DNA of 64,000 nucleotides from Antennarius striatus (lineage: Eukaryota > Chordata > Actinopteri > Lophiiformes > Antennariidae). This document shows, in pieces, positions 1 through 12,621 of the stretch. The position numbers and the translations under genes are program-made. The first letter of the stretch is position 1; every line of letters starts with the position of its first letter. A model generated the notes under the pieces. The model was not told the DNA's origin, did not search any database, and saw nothing but the letters and a program-made list of their open reading frames with translations. The DNA is taken from the NCBI RefSeq assembly GCF_040054535.1, contig NC_090793.1:18972501-19036500 (forward strand), written 5' to 3'.

Positions 1-273
1 CGGCCAGAATAACGAACAATACAGAAAGACAGGATACACACACAAAACACACAGCGGTACTTAAATAAATCAAACCAAGTTTTGTTCCTCTTGAATCTCC
101 ATCAACAGTTCTATAAAAGTAGATTTTTGAGTGCAGGTTTGTACTGTAATTTACATTTTTATTATCTTTTCAATGAATGAGCAGGTTTTTGACCCTGCGT
201 TGAGCTCTTTTGTATGTTTCAGCTTCCCCACAGGCTTCACATGTGATGATTTAAATTTTTTTTTAACTTATAG
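1..273. other. Upstream intronic sequence of the ApoL-like gene
   Basis: The sequence is AT-rich and ends in a pyrimidine tract and TTATAG acceptor before the first recognised exon. No earlier exon can be identified with confidence, so the promoter and initiator codon of the gene are taken to lie outside the window. Confidence 0.5.
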
Positions 274-3200
274 GGTGGTGTCGGTGAACTATCAGCCAGT
301 AATGAGAATCTTTCTGAAGGAGCAGCCAACACAAAGGTGAGTCGTCTACAGTCTGGTAGAGTCGTGTGCAGTTTGTCTCCATCCTTTATATCATGCTTTT
401 TTGTTTTGCAGGAGAAAAAAGGAGGATTTGGACTTTTCAGGAGGACTCCTAAATCAACTGATCAACAGGTGTGGACACCATCAGGACTGAAAAGCATCAA
501 GACTATTGATCATTATTAATTAGAGGAAGTAGCAGTAACTTTAATACAATTCTGATGTGTATGGAAACGGCATAGACAGCATGTTGATCTCCTGAGTTTT
601 TTTAAAAATTGTAACAAAGAAATAAATATACATTTAAATTATTTTAAATCATTCATTGATAAAATAATAAGGATTGTGCATCAGAAGTCACAATTTATTC
701 TCAAAATGTTTGTTCAAAAGGCACTGAGACGTAAAGATTGAAGTGAATTATCTCTGTGGTGGCATAAAGATAGTGTTCGTAAAAAGTCATTAATCAAGCG
801 TTATTGTTGTGTGATCCGTTAATGATTAGTGATGTCACATAATAAGTTCTCTGTTCAGTTGAACCATCTCTACCTGAAAGTCTGCTGTTCTCTGTTTGCT
901 GCTACAGGAAAGTAAAGACACTGAGGGCTCAGAAGGAGGCGGTCTGAAACGTAAAAGAACCATCAAGAAGAAAACACGAGTGGGTTGTTTCTCTACAGAA
1001 ACAGAGAGACATGACACACAGGACACAAACTATGATGTTAAGATAACTCAACCTTCTTCCTACATTTTCTTCTTGCTTGGTTTCTTAGGTCGTGTCTTTC
1101 CGAGTCAAGAAAACCCCAACACCCAAGTTTGATGTGACCCTGGTACGTACTGATGTGTCACTGAGCTTCATTCATTAATTCTGACAGTTCATTTTTGTGG
1201 GTCTTAAACTTGTTACAGACATCAGCATGCTTAATATGTGCCTTTTTAAAAAATAATAAATTTGATTGTTTAAATGTGGCTTAATGTTAAATAAATAGCA
1301 TGCCTGGCCTCTAATTATTGCAAAACAACATATATTAAACTGAAATGTGTTCACTGACACCGGACACAGCGGTGCTCTCTGAGCCCTAACTCAAACTGTA
1401 AGAATGATTGAACCTCTTTTATTACATTCTGTTCCTTTTACTTTATATTTCTTTATTTCTGACCTCCACAGGGTTCAGACAAGATGCCGGCTATTGAGGA
1501 GGAGGCTGTTGAGATGCGGGATCTGAACAAATCACAGGTCAACATCACGATGTTCTTAATACAAACAGACAAAAGTAGTGAGATAGAGAGATTTACAAAT
1601 CTGGTCTCATCAAAACTCCAACTGGATGTGAATCTAAATGAACAGTTGGTTTGATGTGTTCCATTTGTGATAGGATCGATCCAGTTCACAACGACAAGAC
1701 GGAATCTAATCTGTGTAAATAAATACGTGTGATGGAACAAAGGAAGATGAAGATGCGTTTGTCATGCATACATAGGAGAGGAATAAGATTCCAGAATCAT
1801 TTAAATGTTTGTTTGATCCGATTGTTTGTAAAGATCACGAAACAAATTGAGCGTCATCCATTGTGGATTTCGGTTTATCAGTAAATACAAGAGACGGAAC
1901 CTTTTTCTGCCCATCAGCTGAACATCAGGACTGATTTTGATGCTCTGACAGACGTGGAGGCTTGAACTTGATGCTTCTGTTTGATTTCCAGGAGAGTTCA
2001 GAGGAGCTGCTGGTCCAACCTGTTGAGATGGCAGCGTACCCGACGGAACACGACCCCGCTGAACCTGAGGTGTGTGTGACCCGTTCTGCTCCATTTCTCT
2101 GTTTAGAAACGAACCAAAATGAAGTGATGTGGACAGATGCTGATGAGGCTCTTTTAGTGTCAGCAGGATCATGAGGAGAATCCTATTTCCTTCACTTACA
2201 GCATTTTTACTGCTTTTAAAATTTTGCAAAACATTCTTTGCAAAATGTAAAATCTAAGACACCTTCTGGGTTTTGATTTACGTCGACCTGCATGTTGGAG
2301 TGCAGATCAGCTGCCTGGTGTGTGTCTGAAGAAACGGAAGGGTCAGGATGCAACAGGAGCATCTGTGGGATGTATCAGATTAAATCCTTCACAGGTGGAT
2401 TAATTCAGTTTAAAACCTCCTAAAATCATCTTACAGATCATGTGAGGTTGATTTGCTTTCCTTCACACCACACACCATGAGAACGACGAACACCGTTATG
2501 CTGTCTCTGGTTAGTCAGGTGTGGAAACTGTTTTTCTCTACATACCAAACAAATAACACAGATTGTGTTTTTATGTTACAGGAAACCGATGAGCTGATGG
2601 AATGGTGGAATACAGTCAAAGGTTTGTATTATTGTTTGTCTGAACCAAATAGACTTTTCTCTTTTTAAAACTCTTTTTTATATCAAATGAAAGGAAATAA
2701 ATCTGAGGTTTTGAAGCTCATCCAGACGATACCAAGTGTGTGCAAAGTAGTAATGAATGTATACTTTTCAAAATGTAAAATCTAACGTCTGGGGTTTTTT
2801 TTTAGGTAATATATAATTCCACATGTGCTCCCTTAGTTTGGATGTCTTCAGTATCAATTTACAATGTAGAGAAAAATCTATCAATCAGTCTGCAGTATTG
2901 GTTTATTGATCTGGGGGTCCTCTTTCCACTCAACATATAATATTTTATAATTTTGTCGTCCAGGTTGGGCAGAATGGAACGAGACGTCCAATTTCCACGA
3001 GGATGAAGAAGAAATGTGAGAATAGATTCTTTTCTTTTAGGCAGCCAAAGAGAAATTAAAATAGTTGTTTTTGTAATATGTTATTATTATTTCATATTTT
3101 TGCAGGGCGATGGAGCAGGCTGCCGACAGAGTGTACATGGCAGCACGGCTGTTTGTGCGTCTGTTCAACCAGCGGGGGGCGTCCTTGCAGCATCGTATCC

Positions 3201-5782
3201 TGGAGCTTTTAGCTCTGGCGGACGCTTCAGATCAGTTCCACAAGAAAACGGTGTCAGCGGCTGTGGGCGGAGGGGTGGCCAGCGTGGCGGGCAGCTTGGC
3301 GACAATCACCGGTCTCATCCTGGCGCCGTTCACCTTCGGTGCGTCCATCATCGTGACGGCCGTGGGTATCGGCGTGGCCACGGCGGGCAGCATCACCTCA
3401 GCCACAGCCAATATCACAGACACGGTTCACTCCAACATGGACCGCAAGAAGCTGGAGAAGATGATCCAGGGCTACCAGGATGAAATCAAAGTCATCAGAG
3501 AGTGTATGGAGTTTGTGCAGGTGAGGAAACGTCCCAAATCATGAAATAGCTACGGTGGAAACGTTGTATTATAGAAATACATCACAGTTACAAGATCATA
3601 AACTAGATATAAATGAAGATTTTAAAAAATCTGTGAATTATCTTTCATATTTATTCAGTTTATTTTTTAGCTTTGATTATGAAATGCAAGAAAATGGCTA
3701 ATGAATGCCCACCCCAAGGTGTTTCATTTCTTATGTAGAAAACACCATGTTGTTTTCTTTGATGGACAAATAGCTGTTCATAAAAGTCATCAGTGACAAA
3801 AGTGACTGACGTCAGGTTTAGAAATGTCACTGGCAAAAGGATTTCTAATGAATAAAAGTTGAGCTTTTGTCCAAATGTAGACGTAACTCATTAGGAAAGA
3901 GATGCTATTAATCTACCATCCCTCTCTCTGCATATCAATCCTTCTGCTGTCACCACCCAAACCAGCATCTACTTTTATCAATCCCCACATCACTCCCAAT
4001 AATCTATATATAACAACTTGAATGGGTAGTGATGAGGTTGGAGCCTAGATGCCAAACGCTTGGTATCTAGGCTTGTCTCAGTAGACTACGTGACTGACCA
4101 AGTGCTGTTTTCTAGCCAAACAGACACCTATTGAATCATTTTCACCCACCTGTGTCGTCTCTGTGTGTCTCTAGGCGGGTATGGACACCCTAGAGGAGTG
4201 GGACTTTGAGAAATACTCCCAAAGCGCTACCAAAAAGGCTCTTAACCACAACCTCAAGCATGTGATGAAGGAAGGAGGCCGCGCTGGAAAAGCCCTGATG
4301 ATCAACACCGATAAGCTCATCAGCACAGTGCAGATTCTAGGGGCCGCCGGAGGGGCCGCCAAAGCCGCCCAGGCCATCAGCGTCACCACGGGGGTCATGT
4401 CGGCCCTCTTCCTGGCCCTCGATGTTTTCTTTCTCGCCAAAGATTCCCACGAGCTTCGCAAAGGTGCCAAAACTAAGTTTGCCACCAAGATCAGGGATGT
4501 ATGTAAGGAGCTCCAGGACGGCCTCCTGGAGTTAAACAAGGTGAAGACGCAGCTGCAGAAGACCATGGACGGCATCGAGGTGGAGGAGTACGAGGAGATC
4601 GAGGAGGTGGAGGTGGAAGTCGACCATGACTTTGAGTCTGATCCGGAGAAGCTGGCGGAGCTGGAACAGGAGCTGGACCTCATGGAGGAGAAACTAGACA
4701 AGAAGGTTGAGGAGGAGCAGAAGAAGAACAAAGAAGAGACGGAGAAGCAAAATCTAAAGAATAAAGAGGAAAACGAAGGGAAGAGCTTGGAAGAAACCAA
4801 AGAGCCGAAAGATAAGAAGAATGAGGAGAAAAAAGGGGATGACAAGAAATCAGAGAAGAAGGGAGAAGGCAAAAGCAAGCATGATTCAAAATTAGAGAAG
4901 GATAAGGAGCAGAAAGATAATCCAATCAAAGCGGCCAAAGAAGAGGATTTAAAAGAACAATCTGACAAAAACAGGAAGAAGGAAAAAGAATCTGAGAATC
5001 GCGCTACTGCTGGAAAAGAAGAGAATCAGAGCAAGAAAGACATTCCAAAAGAAAGTGGAGCAAAAACCAAGACGGATGAGAAGGAAAGAGAGTGGAATAA
5101 AAGCGGGAAGGAACCCGAGGAAATAAAGACCAGATCAAGTAAATCAAAGCTGGAGGAGTGGAGGGGAAACCTTCACTCTGAGAAGACTGAGAAGGAAAGC
5201 AGGAGAGAGGGTGAAGGAGTGACGAATAAGGAGGAAAAGGTGGGGAGTGGTCCTATTTGGAGGCACAGCAGCAGCAGTAGTGACAAAGAAAAGCCCCCCA
5301 GGAGCGAAAGAGAGAGCAAGCACGGAAGCAGAGGAGTAGATGAGGAGAGAGAGAGCCACCGACACCGGACGGCGAGCTGGAGGAGAACCGAGGAGGGCGG
5401 CGACGAACGGAGAGAATCCACGAGGAAGACGAGCAGGGAGGATCACGGGAGGCAAACCACGGGGATGGAGCGGCACGAGGCGTCGTGGGTGAGGGAGCGT
5501 TCGGAGAGGGAGACGGGAGGCAGGACGGACGAATCCGAGAGGAAGAGGAGTCACCACGGGAGGGGGGCGGCCCCCCAGGACGACCCGACGCAGATGAGGG
5601 ACGAGAGAGGAGGGCCCAGGAGGGAGAGCACCAGGAGCCCGCCGGAGGAGAGGGGGAAGAGCGACAGAGACGTGAGGGCAAACGATGGAGACCTGGATTA
5701 TCATCATCATCATCATCATCATCACAGTCGCGGGTCTAGAAGGCAATCCAGGAAGCTGCTGGAAGAGGGATTAAATATTTAG
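274..5782 (+). CDS. Apolipoprotein L family protein with long charged C-terminal tail (5' partial)
   Basis: Ten exons join in frame: 274-336, 412-468, 908-979, 1089-1142, 1472-1537, 1992-2069, 2582-2621, 2964-3015, 3106-3520 and 4175-5782. Together they are 2505 nt, giving 834 residues plus stop, all with AG/GT borders. The start codon lies upstream of the window. Residues 1-130 are small modules, one of them basic (GGFGLFRR). The ApoL domain covers roughly residues 165-430. It contains a Gly/Ala-rich hydrophobic stretch (GLILAPFTFGAS) and a second hydrophobic helix (ALFLALDVFFLAKDS) followed by ELRKGAKTKFATK, which aligns with the end of the mammalian APOL domain. From residue about 432 the protein is a Lys/Glu/Arg/Asp-rich disordered tail ending after a run of eight His. 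Mammalian ApoL proteins act on intracellular membranes and some form ion channels; the role here is inferred only from family. The family call is firm; the exact fish paralogue is not known. Confidence 0.87.
4565..5782 (+). other. Charged disordered tail and poly-His run of the ApoL-like protein
   Basis: This is the 3' three quarters of the last ApoL exon. It first encodes an acidic stretch (VEEYEEIEEVEVEV), then about 200 residues dominated by Lys and Glu, then an Arg/Glu/Ser/His-rich part, then eight consecutive His encoded by a CAT repeat at about 5701-5725. The antisense and alternative-frame reading frames here are composition artefacts. The tail has no Cys and no recognisable folded domain, and mammalian ApoL proteins end shortly after the domain. 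Confidence 0.8.
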
Positions 5783-6086
5783 TTCGGAAGGTGTTACCTT
5801 ACCGCTATTATCCCTTTACAGACTAACAATAACATCATAGTGACGACTAAAGGGATTTTTATATTCTCAGTTAACACAACATGTGTGTGTGTGTGTGTGT
5901 GCGTGTGTGTGTGCGCGCGTGTGTGTCGGAAAAGTTTCTGCTTCAGCGGAATTATTTTTCTGTTTCCTCAATGACCTGCACAGATGGAAACAAAAGATTA
6001 GGTAAGGAAAAATACCCGACTATGAATAAAAGGTGTTGCAAAATTTGCTCAGGAATGTGGAGGGACGTCTGAACCAGTAGGACACG

Positions 6087-6117
<31 letters not shown>

Positions 6118-7320
6118 GCAGACAATGAAGCTGACCCTCACTCTGTGTGTAAAGCAGGACAGTCTTGTCGTTTGTGCTCAAAAGTTGAAGCAACTTTTGC
6201 CGAGTCGAGACAGTTTTTCCACAAACAAGGAGAGGGCACACCTCCACCACAGACTCACATCCGTTTCGTCAGATTCAACCCTGATCCAAATTCTAGTCCT
6301 CCAAAAAAAGCTGTTTACATGATGGTTAAAGAACATAAAAAGTATAGTAATATAGCAAAATGTGATGGTTCATGTCCGAATGTTCCACCACGGGTCATGA
6401 AAGTCCATCTTCTCCTTTAGTCCATTCTCAGATTATTCCCATCGACCGACATTCAACAAGATCTTCAGGTAGTTTTTATTAATCAAAGTGTTTCTAACAT
6501 AAAGGAAAATACTTTTTATTAGATTTTAATTTTTTAAATTTGATTCCTATTTTTAAAAGGTTCAAGGACTAATTTTTTGATTCTAACGCCTCAGGTTGGA
6601 ACACGTGTTCATTTTCTTTTTATTTGACTAAAGTTATTCCCTCCCAGCTGGCATGACCTGGATTACAGCTGCCAGCAGCATTTAAGTGCACTCTAGTTTG
6701 TTATTAAAGGTTGTCAGTGTGTGTATGTTCAGTAAATATGTGTGGAAATTTTTCACCATCATGGGAAACTTTTTATTTCCTAGATTAATTATGTTTTTGG
6801 TTGCTGGAAAATGCTTTGAATATTACAGGAAGTAGGTAACTGACTCAGACTCATTTTTTGTAGTTCGGGGCTGAATCTCCATTTGCTTTTATAAGTAGAA
6901 TTTTACTATTTCTAAATAAATCCTGCTAATTAATGTCACATAGAGAGGCTGCTAGTAGTGTGTGAACACTTTATGACAGTGACTAGTGGTAATAACATGT
7001 GATTGATGTGTTAATTTAACGCATGTGAACATGGTGGGGTTTTTTTAAATGCTGGGAAACGGAGGAACATCCTTGAGATTAAATCAGATTTTAGTTCTGT
7101 AATGTAATCTGTCACAGTTTTCTCTTGGTGAACTTGAATCAGGTGTTTGCTTCCTCATGTTTTGTGTCTCGGGTTTTATGTAACGGCTTCCAAGTGTCTG
7201 AAATACTATACAAGGTACACGCAGTTCTCTGTCATATGTTGTTTGTTGTATGTTTACTATGTGATTTTAAGTGGAAAAATATTTTCTATGGTGCTGGTTA
7301 ACTTTTGAATAAATAAATTA
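5783..7320 (+). other. 3' untranslated/flanking region of the ApoL-like gene
   Basis: There is no gene here. The stretch begins after the TAG stop, holds a (GT)n run at 5881-5927 and a (GAT)n run at 6086-6116, and has AATAAA candidates at 6025-6030 and near 7306. The true cleavage site cannot be decided from sequence. Confidence 0.5.
6025..6030 (+). promoter_or_regulatory. Candidate polyadenylation signal of the ApoL-like gene
   Basis: AATAAA lies about 245 nt after the stop codon. It is the first canonical hexamer downstream of the gene; usage is inferred. Confidence 0.4.
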
Positions 7321-7464
7321 TTAGATACGTGAATGTTCTCTTTTCTTCTAAACAAGAAAACATTTTAAGTTCACAATTATATCTTTATATCTACCGATCT
7401 AATTTGTGAACAAGGGTGAAATCACGAAATGGAATTTTCACTCCTCTAACTGGAAATCTGGTCA

Positions 7465-7560
7465 TAAACTGGCGTTCCCCTAGAGTGTCCCCTGCCTTTC
7501 TTCCGTGCGTCCGCTGGAATCTACTCCAGCAACTCACTTGTGATCTGCGTTTGCAGAAAC
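7465..7560 (+). repeat. Eroded copy of dispersed SINE-like family A
   Basis: The sequence matches the family-A body: an ACTGGCGTTC block, then AGTGTCCCCTGCC, then GCTGGAATCTACTCCAGCA. The same ordered blocks recur at 13.7, 57.0 and 61.3 kb in this window. Confidence 0.5.
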
Positions 7561-8239
7561 AGCGATTAAAAAATAAGTTTCTAAAAAATGATGAAGAATG
7601 CAGACACCACCCGAAAGATCTTAATCCAGATTAACATGAAATTCTACTGATGCTTTCTAGCCCCACGCCCCATTGTCTGACAAAATGTTGTGGAAATCTG
7701 CAACCTTATTCAAACCGAGCGTAAAGCGCACAGCCGAACAAACAAAAAGGTGCAGAGCTGGAAACTCCTCACCTGATGTGAAAAAATCCGGAAACATTGG
7801 AACCAGAATTAGACTAGGATTACATTTGTGTTTTAATTATTTGATTAATTTTTTATTTTTTTTTAATGGTGTCATCTCAGGGGAAAGAATGAATTCAATG
7901 AACCTTTTAGCTCAAGTTCAGCAGCCCTGTTGATTTTGCTGCTTCTGATGTGTCAGTCACACACTCCCTCGAAACTCATGACAGCGATGGCATTGTGTGT
8001 GTGATAGACTTTACATTTTATTATAATCTCTGTGTGACAGCCCTAACAACCACACCTTAATACGCCACGCCTGACAGGCAGATTGATGATCTGACAAAGT
8101 GAAATACCGATTCATTTGTGCTTGATTTTATTTTCGTGTTTTTCAGATAATCAGAGAAAAATACACATTTTATGCATATAAAAAGATCTTAGTTCGTTTA
8201 TTTCAACTCTTAAAAAGTAGGAACAAAAAGAGCCTTATT

Positions 8240-8244
<5 letters not shown>

Positions 8245-8300
<56 letters not shown>
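8245..8300. repeat. (AT)n microsatellite
   Basis: An uninterrupted TA dinucleotide run of about 56 bp. Confidence 0.95.
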
Positions 8301-8304
<4 letters not shown>

Positions 8305-8637
8305 CAATTGACATATTTAGATCAAGAATTGTAAGTATGAGTGTATATTTTATAAATCTAATGTCTTTCTCTGGTTTGCAACCATCAATTGTGTTTCTTG
8401 CTTTTGCTGTTCATATTTTTTTAAGCGTCCAGTTGTGTAAAATAATTCGAAATATTTACTCAAATATTTTACTTAATTACAAACCTGTGAGACTTTCCTT
8501 AATATAATATATGCAATATAATATGCTACAGCATATAATGAAGCAAAAGATGTTTTGCCGCAGACAAACCAGAAAAGCAGATAAACCTGAACATTAAAGT
8601 TGTTCTCTGACGACAGCAACTAGAGGAAGATCAATCA

Positions 8638-8666
8638 ATAGATAGATATATAGATAGATAGATATC
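8638..8666. repeat. Short (GATA)n microsatellite
   Basis: GATA repeats with one ATAT interruption. Confidence 0.85.
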
Positions 8667-9994
8667 TCCCAATTAAGTCTTGGACCTACTCAAGGTTTCT
8701 GTCTGTTGCAAAACGCCGCCGTGTTTTTGTTCCTGTTGGAATGTCGGGTTCGGTACGATCCAGTCGGTACTGAAACATTTCAGTTTAGAATGAACAGAAC
8801 AGTCTGACACTGATCATGTACTGTAACAGGCTAACAGTCTCACTGCTATAAATATTAAATGTGAATTTCTGAATTTAGCATTTTTATTGTTCGTCATTTG
8901 TGTTACCATTTTATGTTCTTTATCGGTTTTACCGTGTATGACTGTTTCAAAACTCAGCCTTTAGATGTGAAGATGTCAATAATGAAACCTTGACCCATAT
9001 AATGTGCTCCAAGATGACTCTTCTCTTAATATGTTCTTATCATATCTGGAGAACACGCTTGGTAAAACCTGTTCTGCTTGTGGAAATCACCAGCAAGCTG
9101 TGTGACTGGCAGCGTACTTTTGATTCCAAGTGGGGACCACAAAATGGACTTAAGAAATGTGTTGAATGCCTTTGAATTCTGCACCCATCCTGTCATAGAA
9201 CAATGTTGTCAATGCCTTTCTTGCATTTGCCAACTGACAGACCTTCAGGCACCAGCGGAGTAACTAAGTGTAAAGTACCTTGCTCATAGTTACATCAGCA
9301 TTTAGATGAAGGGAAATGGGACTTGAGCCACAGAATTTCTGTGCAAAAAAATAATCTGGAGATTAACTGCGTGACGTCAATGACTTGACAGTTCAATTTG
9401 TCACTCACATAGCTCTCCTGAAGTCACAACACTGATAAACCGTAGATATGTGAAGTTATAGAACTTGGCTGCCATTAGTTTTAGTTGTAAGACCTTCACA
9501 CCATCCCAACACCAACACCATTGAAAGCGATCCAAGCTCATGATTTCCGAAAACTCTTTAAAAACGTGAACGCGTGTCAACCACGTCCACTTGAGAATGT
9601 CGTTGACACTCGACATAACGTGGTTGTGTCTTGACTTTTAGTTTTAGACGCATTGAACTGTTTACCGACGATGTTATTCTAAATGGCGCCTTTGTGCGCC
9701 TTCCTGCCCCAATAGGCTAGCGTTGGTTTTTAGTAGTGATGCCTGAGGGGCCGAGCAACACAGTACTTACACCTCATACTTACACCCTCAGTGCAGACAT
9801 TTCCCGGTTTTCAGATTTTTTTTGGCCTTCCAGAGTAGATGTCAACCTGCAGCTGGAAGAACTTGAACTCCCGTTTAAGGGGTGAAACTTTCTTTGTTGG
9901 TGAATTCCTGATCGCTTTGCGGTTTTCCCCTGAGTCACGCTTCTATCATCTGTTATGCAAGAACGTCTTAACCTGCACAATGATCCAACTGCAC

Positions 9995-10115
9995 GACTCA
10001 GGGGATTGAAATCCATCAGAAAAACTAAGGGTGTGAAGCAGGGTGTACTCTGTGTGCAACGCCAGTGCACTGCAGACCCACGCAGACACGCAGAGAACAT
10101 AGGGGATTCGAACTA
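9995..10115 (-). repeat. Eroded copy of dispersed SINE-like family A (antisense)
   Basis: Read on the minus strand, it contains GTGCACTGGCGTTGCA, then AGTACACCCTGCTTCACACCC and a Gln/Pro-free GATTTCAATCCCC block. These match in order the body of family A. Confidence 0.45.
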
Positions 10116-10222
10116 GAATAAGCATATAGTTCTGAAAATAAATGAAGTACAACTTAAAATATGTCTTTGTGCTGTTTTTAATTAAATTGATTGTCCAAAA
10201 GGAATTGTGGTATACAACATTA

Positions 10223-10382
<160 letters not shown>

Positions 10383-10879
10383 CCCACGTCCCTCTCTTAA
10401 ATCTGAGGTTAGGGAATTTTTACAAACTCATCCAAAAATCGTGCCGATCAGCGACACGGCGTTACGAACATCGTTCGTGAATAAAGATTCTCTAGTTTTG
10501 TCTTTTCCTTACGAACCACTCAGAGAAACGAAGTAATGTTAAAGTATGTTTAAGGTGTGTATTTTCATCAAACAGTTAAAACCCACAAAGCAAACAGAAT
10601 TGCCCGGCTGGGAAGCTGGGACGCTGCGTTGCCCCGCGGTCTGTTTGATCAGAGGACCTGTCTTAAAGTCAATATCACAGAAGTAACGATAAAGATGACA
10701 CCAGTAGGATATCACCAGAGAGTCTCCAGAGATGAAGGTCTGACCTGCATCCTGGCTCTTGTCTGAAAATGGATTGGTTTAAATTACAACCAGGAAGTCC
10801 AAACGTGGGCGACACGGCCTGGAGGGTGTACTCAAGGCTGAGCCAATGTCGTGTCCCTTATGAATTATGCTTTTATTGT

Positions 10880-10940
10880 GACATTGGGCTCACGATGAGC
10901 TGGCGTCTCATCCAGGATGTACCCTGTCTCAACTTCAGAT
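10880..10940 (+). repeat. Fragment of dispersed SINE-like family A
   Basis: It carries the block GAGCTGGCGTCTCATCCAGG followed by ATGTACCCTGTCTCA, matching the same pair of blocks at 57.0 and 61.3 kb. Confidence 0.5.
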
Positions 10941-11446
10941 TGATTGACTGTGTACTGACTTCAATTTACCTGTAAGTCAACAAATATTTTGAAGTCTTCA
11001 CGTCACATTTGATGCATTTTTGATCCATTCAACTTTTTAGAATCGGTGTTGTATCTTCTTATAGCGCCATCTATGTACGCTGTGTTCTATAGGTATGGAT
11101 TGTGTCATCCCCTGCATTGATAGCGCAGCAGGTGTGACTCAGGTAAGGACAGGTTCCTCCTGGGGATTCAGTTTCACAGGAAGTGAACGTTGCTTTTTTA
11201 GCAACACGTTTTCTTTGGAGTTATTGTTAAGAGTTATCAAGTGGATGAATCGGGCACTAATGGATCAGATGACGACCTTGTTATAATCACAGCTCACATC
11301 ATCAAAGTTTCACTCCAGAGTAAAAACAACAACAACAATGTTTCACTTAGCTTATACTCCATACAATGGATGAAGTGATAATTGCAATCATTAGTTACAC
11401 GGTGAAACTCAACAGACTGGACTGGCGACAATGTTTCCTGCTTACA

Positions 11447-11466
11447 CACACACACACACACACACA
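11447..11466. repeat. (CA)n microsatellite
   Basis: A short pure CA run. Confidence 0.9.
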
Positions 11467-12009
11467 GGACATGTTAGATCTCATATTACGCACCTCCTAA
11501 ACCTGTGATACTGGTGGCATCATTCTGTCATCTCATCAGTTGCACAACACAAAGAAAGATGTCCAAAGAAAAGTCATTGCTGTTGTATTTAATGTGCAGA
11601 TGTTCGATGAGTTGTGTAAGAAAATGTTAAAACACATAAAAACCTCTCTTAGATTACATATAATTGTTAATCTTATGGTGAATTTCCATCTGACATTAGT
11701 AATGGTACAACATTTTTAGTCTTTTTTTTTTACTACATGTATAAATAATAATTTTTTTGTTGTGTAGACAGAGAACAGAGGCCATATTTCTAATCTGATT
11801 CTAGTGTGTTCCAGGCTATGGAACATGGTCAGTCCAGAGCACAGTAATCTAAAGTTCAAGAAACAAGACAACACCTTGTCTACAAAGCACATCCTGACGC
11901 AGACACCTTCCAGGCACTCATTCTCAAAAGGTAACGCCCTCTCCTCGCTAATGCTCATCCCTCTCAGCATCACTGCTGACATTCGCTGACTTAAATCAAC
12001 CCCCCGCAG

Positions 12010-12086
12010 GAGTCAGGAGCTCAGAGAAGCAGAAACGACCGGCGCAGAATATTCTAATAGCTCAACGTGTGATACTCAAAGCCCAG
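12010..12086 (+). other. Probable 5' untranslated exon of the DOMON gene
   Basis: The segment ends at a strong donor (CCCAG|GTGAGT) 534 nt before the exon that carries the start codon, which itself begins with an acceptor (CCTGTCAG) two nucleotides before ATG. An upstream non-coding exon is therefore required, and this is the best candidate. Its 5' edge is approximate. Confidence 0.4.
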
Positions 12087-12621
12087 GTGAGTGATGCCGC
12101 TATGGAATAACACCTGAACAAATAGCTCCTTTATTATTAATAAGTCATTACATTCTAATTGTGTTAATATTAATTTTAATTCAGTAATCCATAATCGGAC
12201 TACTTTTAATCGGATTCATTTAAAGAGGTTAATTTTTTTGTATTTTGTTCTACATATAATAGGATGATTTATAAATATATTACATGAAATAGCTTAAAAA
12301 AAACCTTTGATATGATCTGGTTTGGAGAAGTTATAGTTTATTGGTTAATTTTTTTTTTCACAAGGTTGGAAAAAGATAAAAACTCATTAGAATTTATTCC
12401 TGTTCCTCAACATCTGTTTAGTGTATATTACATACATAGAGTAGATATAGTATTTTTTTTAATATTGTTGTGGAAAATAATCTGAAGCGGTGACTGTTAA
12501 CATTGCCGGAGTTGGTCGTCTTATTTCCAATAATATTTTTTGAAACACAAAAAAAAAACTGGAATATTTGTAACAGGAACCGTTTTTTTTTTTTACCATT
12601 TCCTATTCCTTCCTGTCAGGA

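Noticed and set aside
4171..5746. Antisense Ser-, Phe- and Pro-rich frames opposite the ApoL tail
   Set aside because: They are shadows of a Lys/Glu-rich coding exon; no splice or start context and no recognisable protein.
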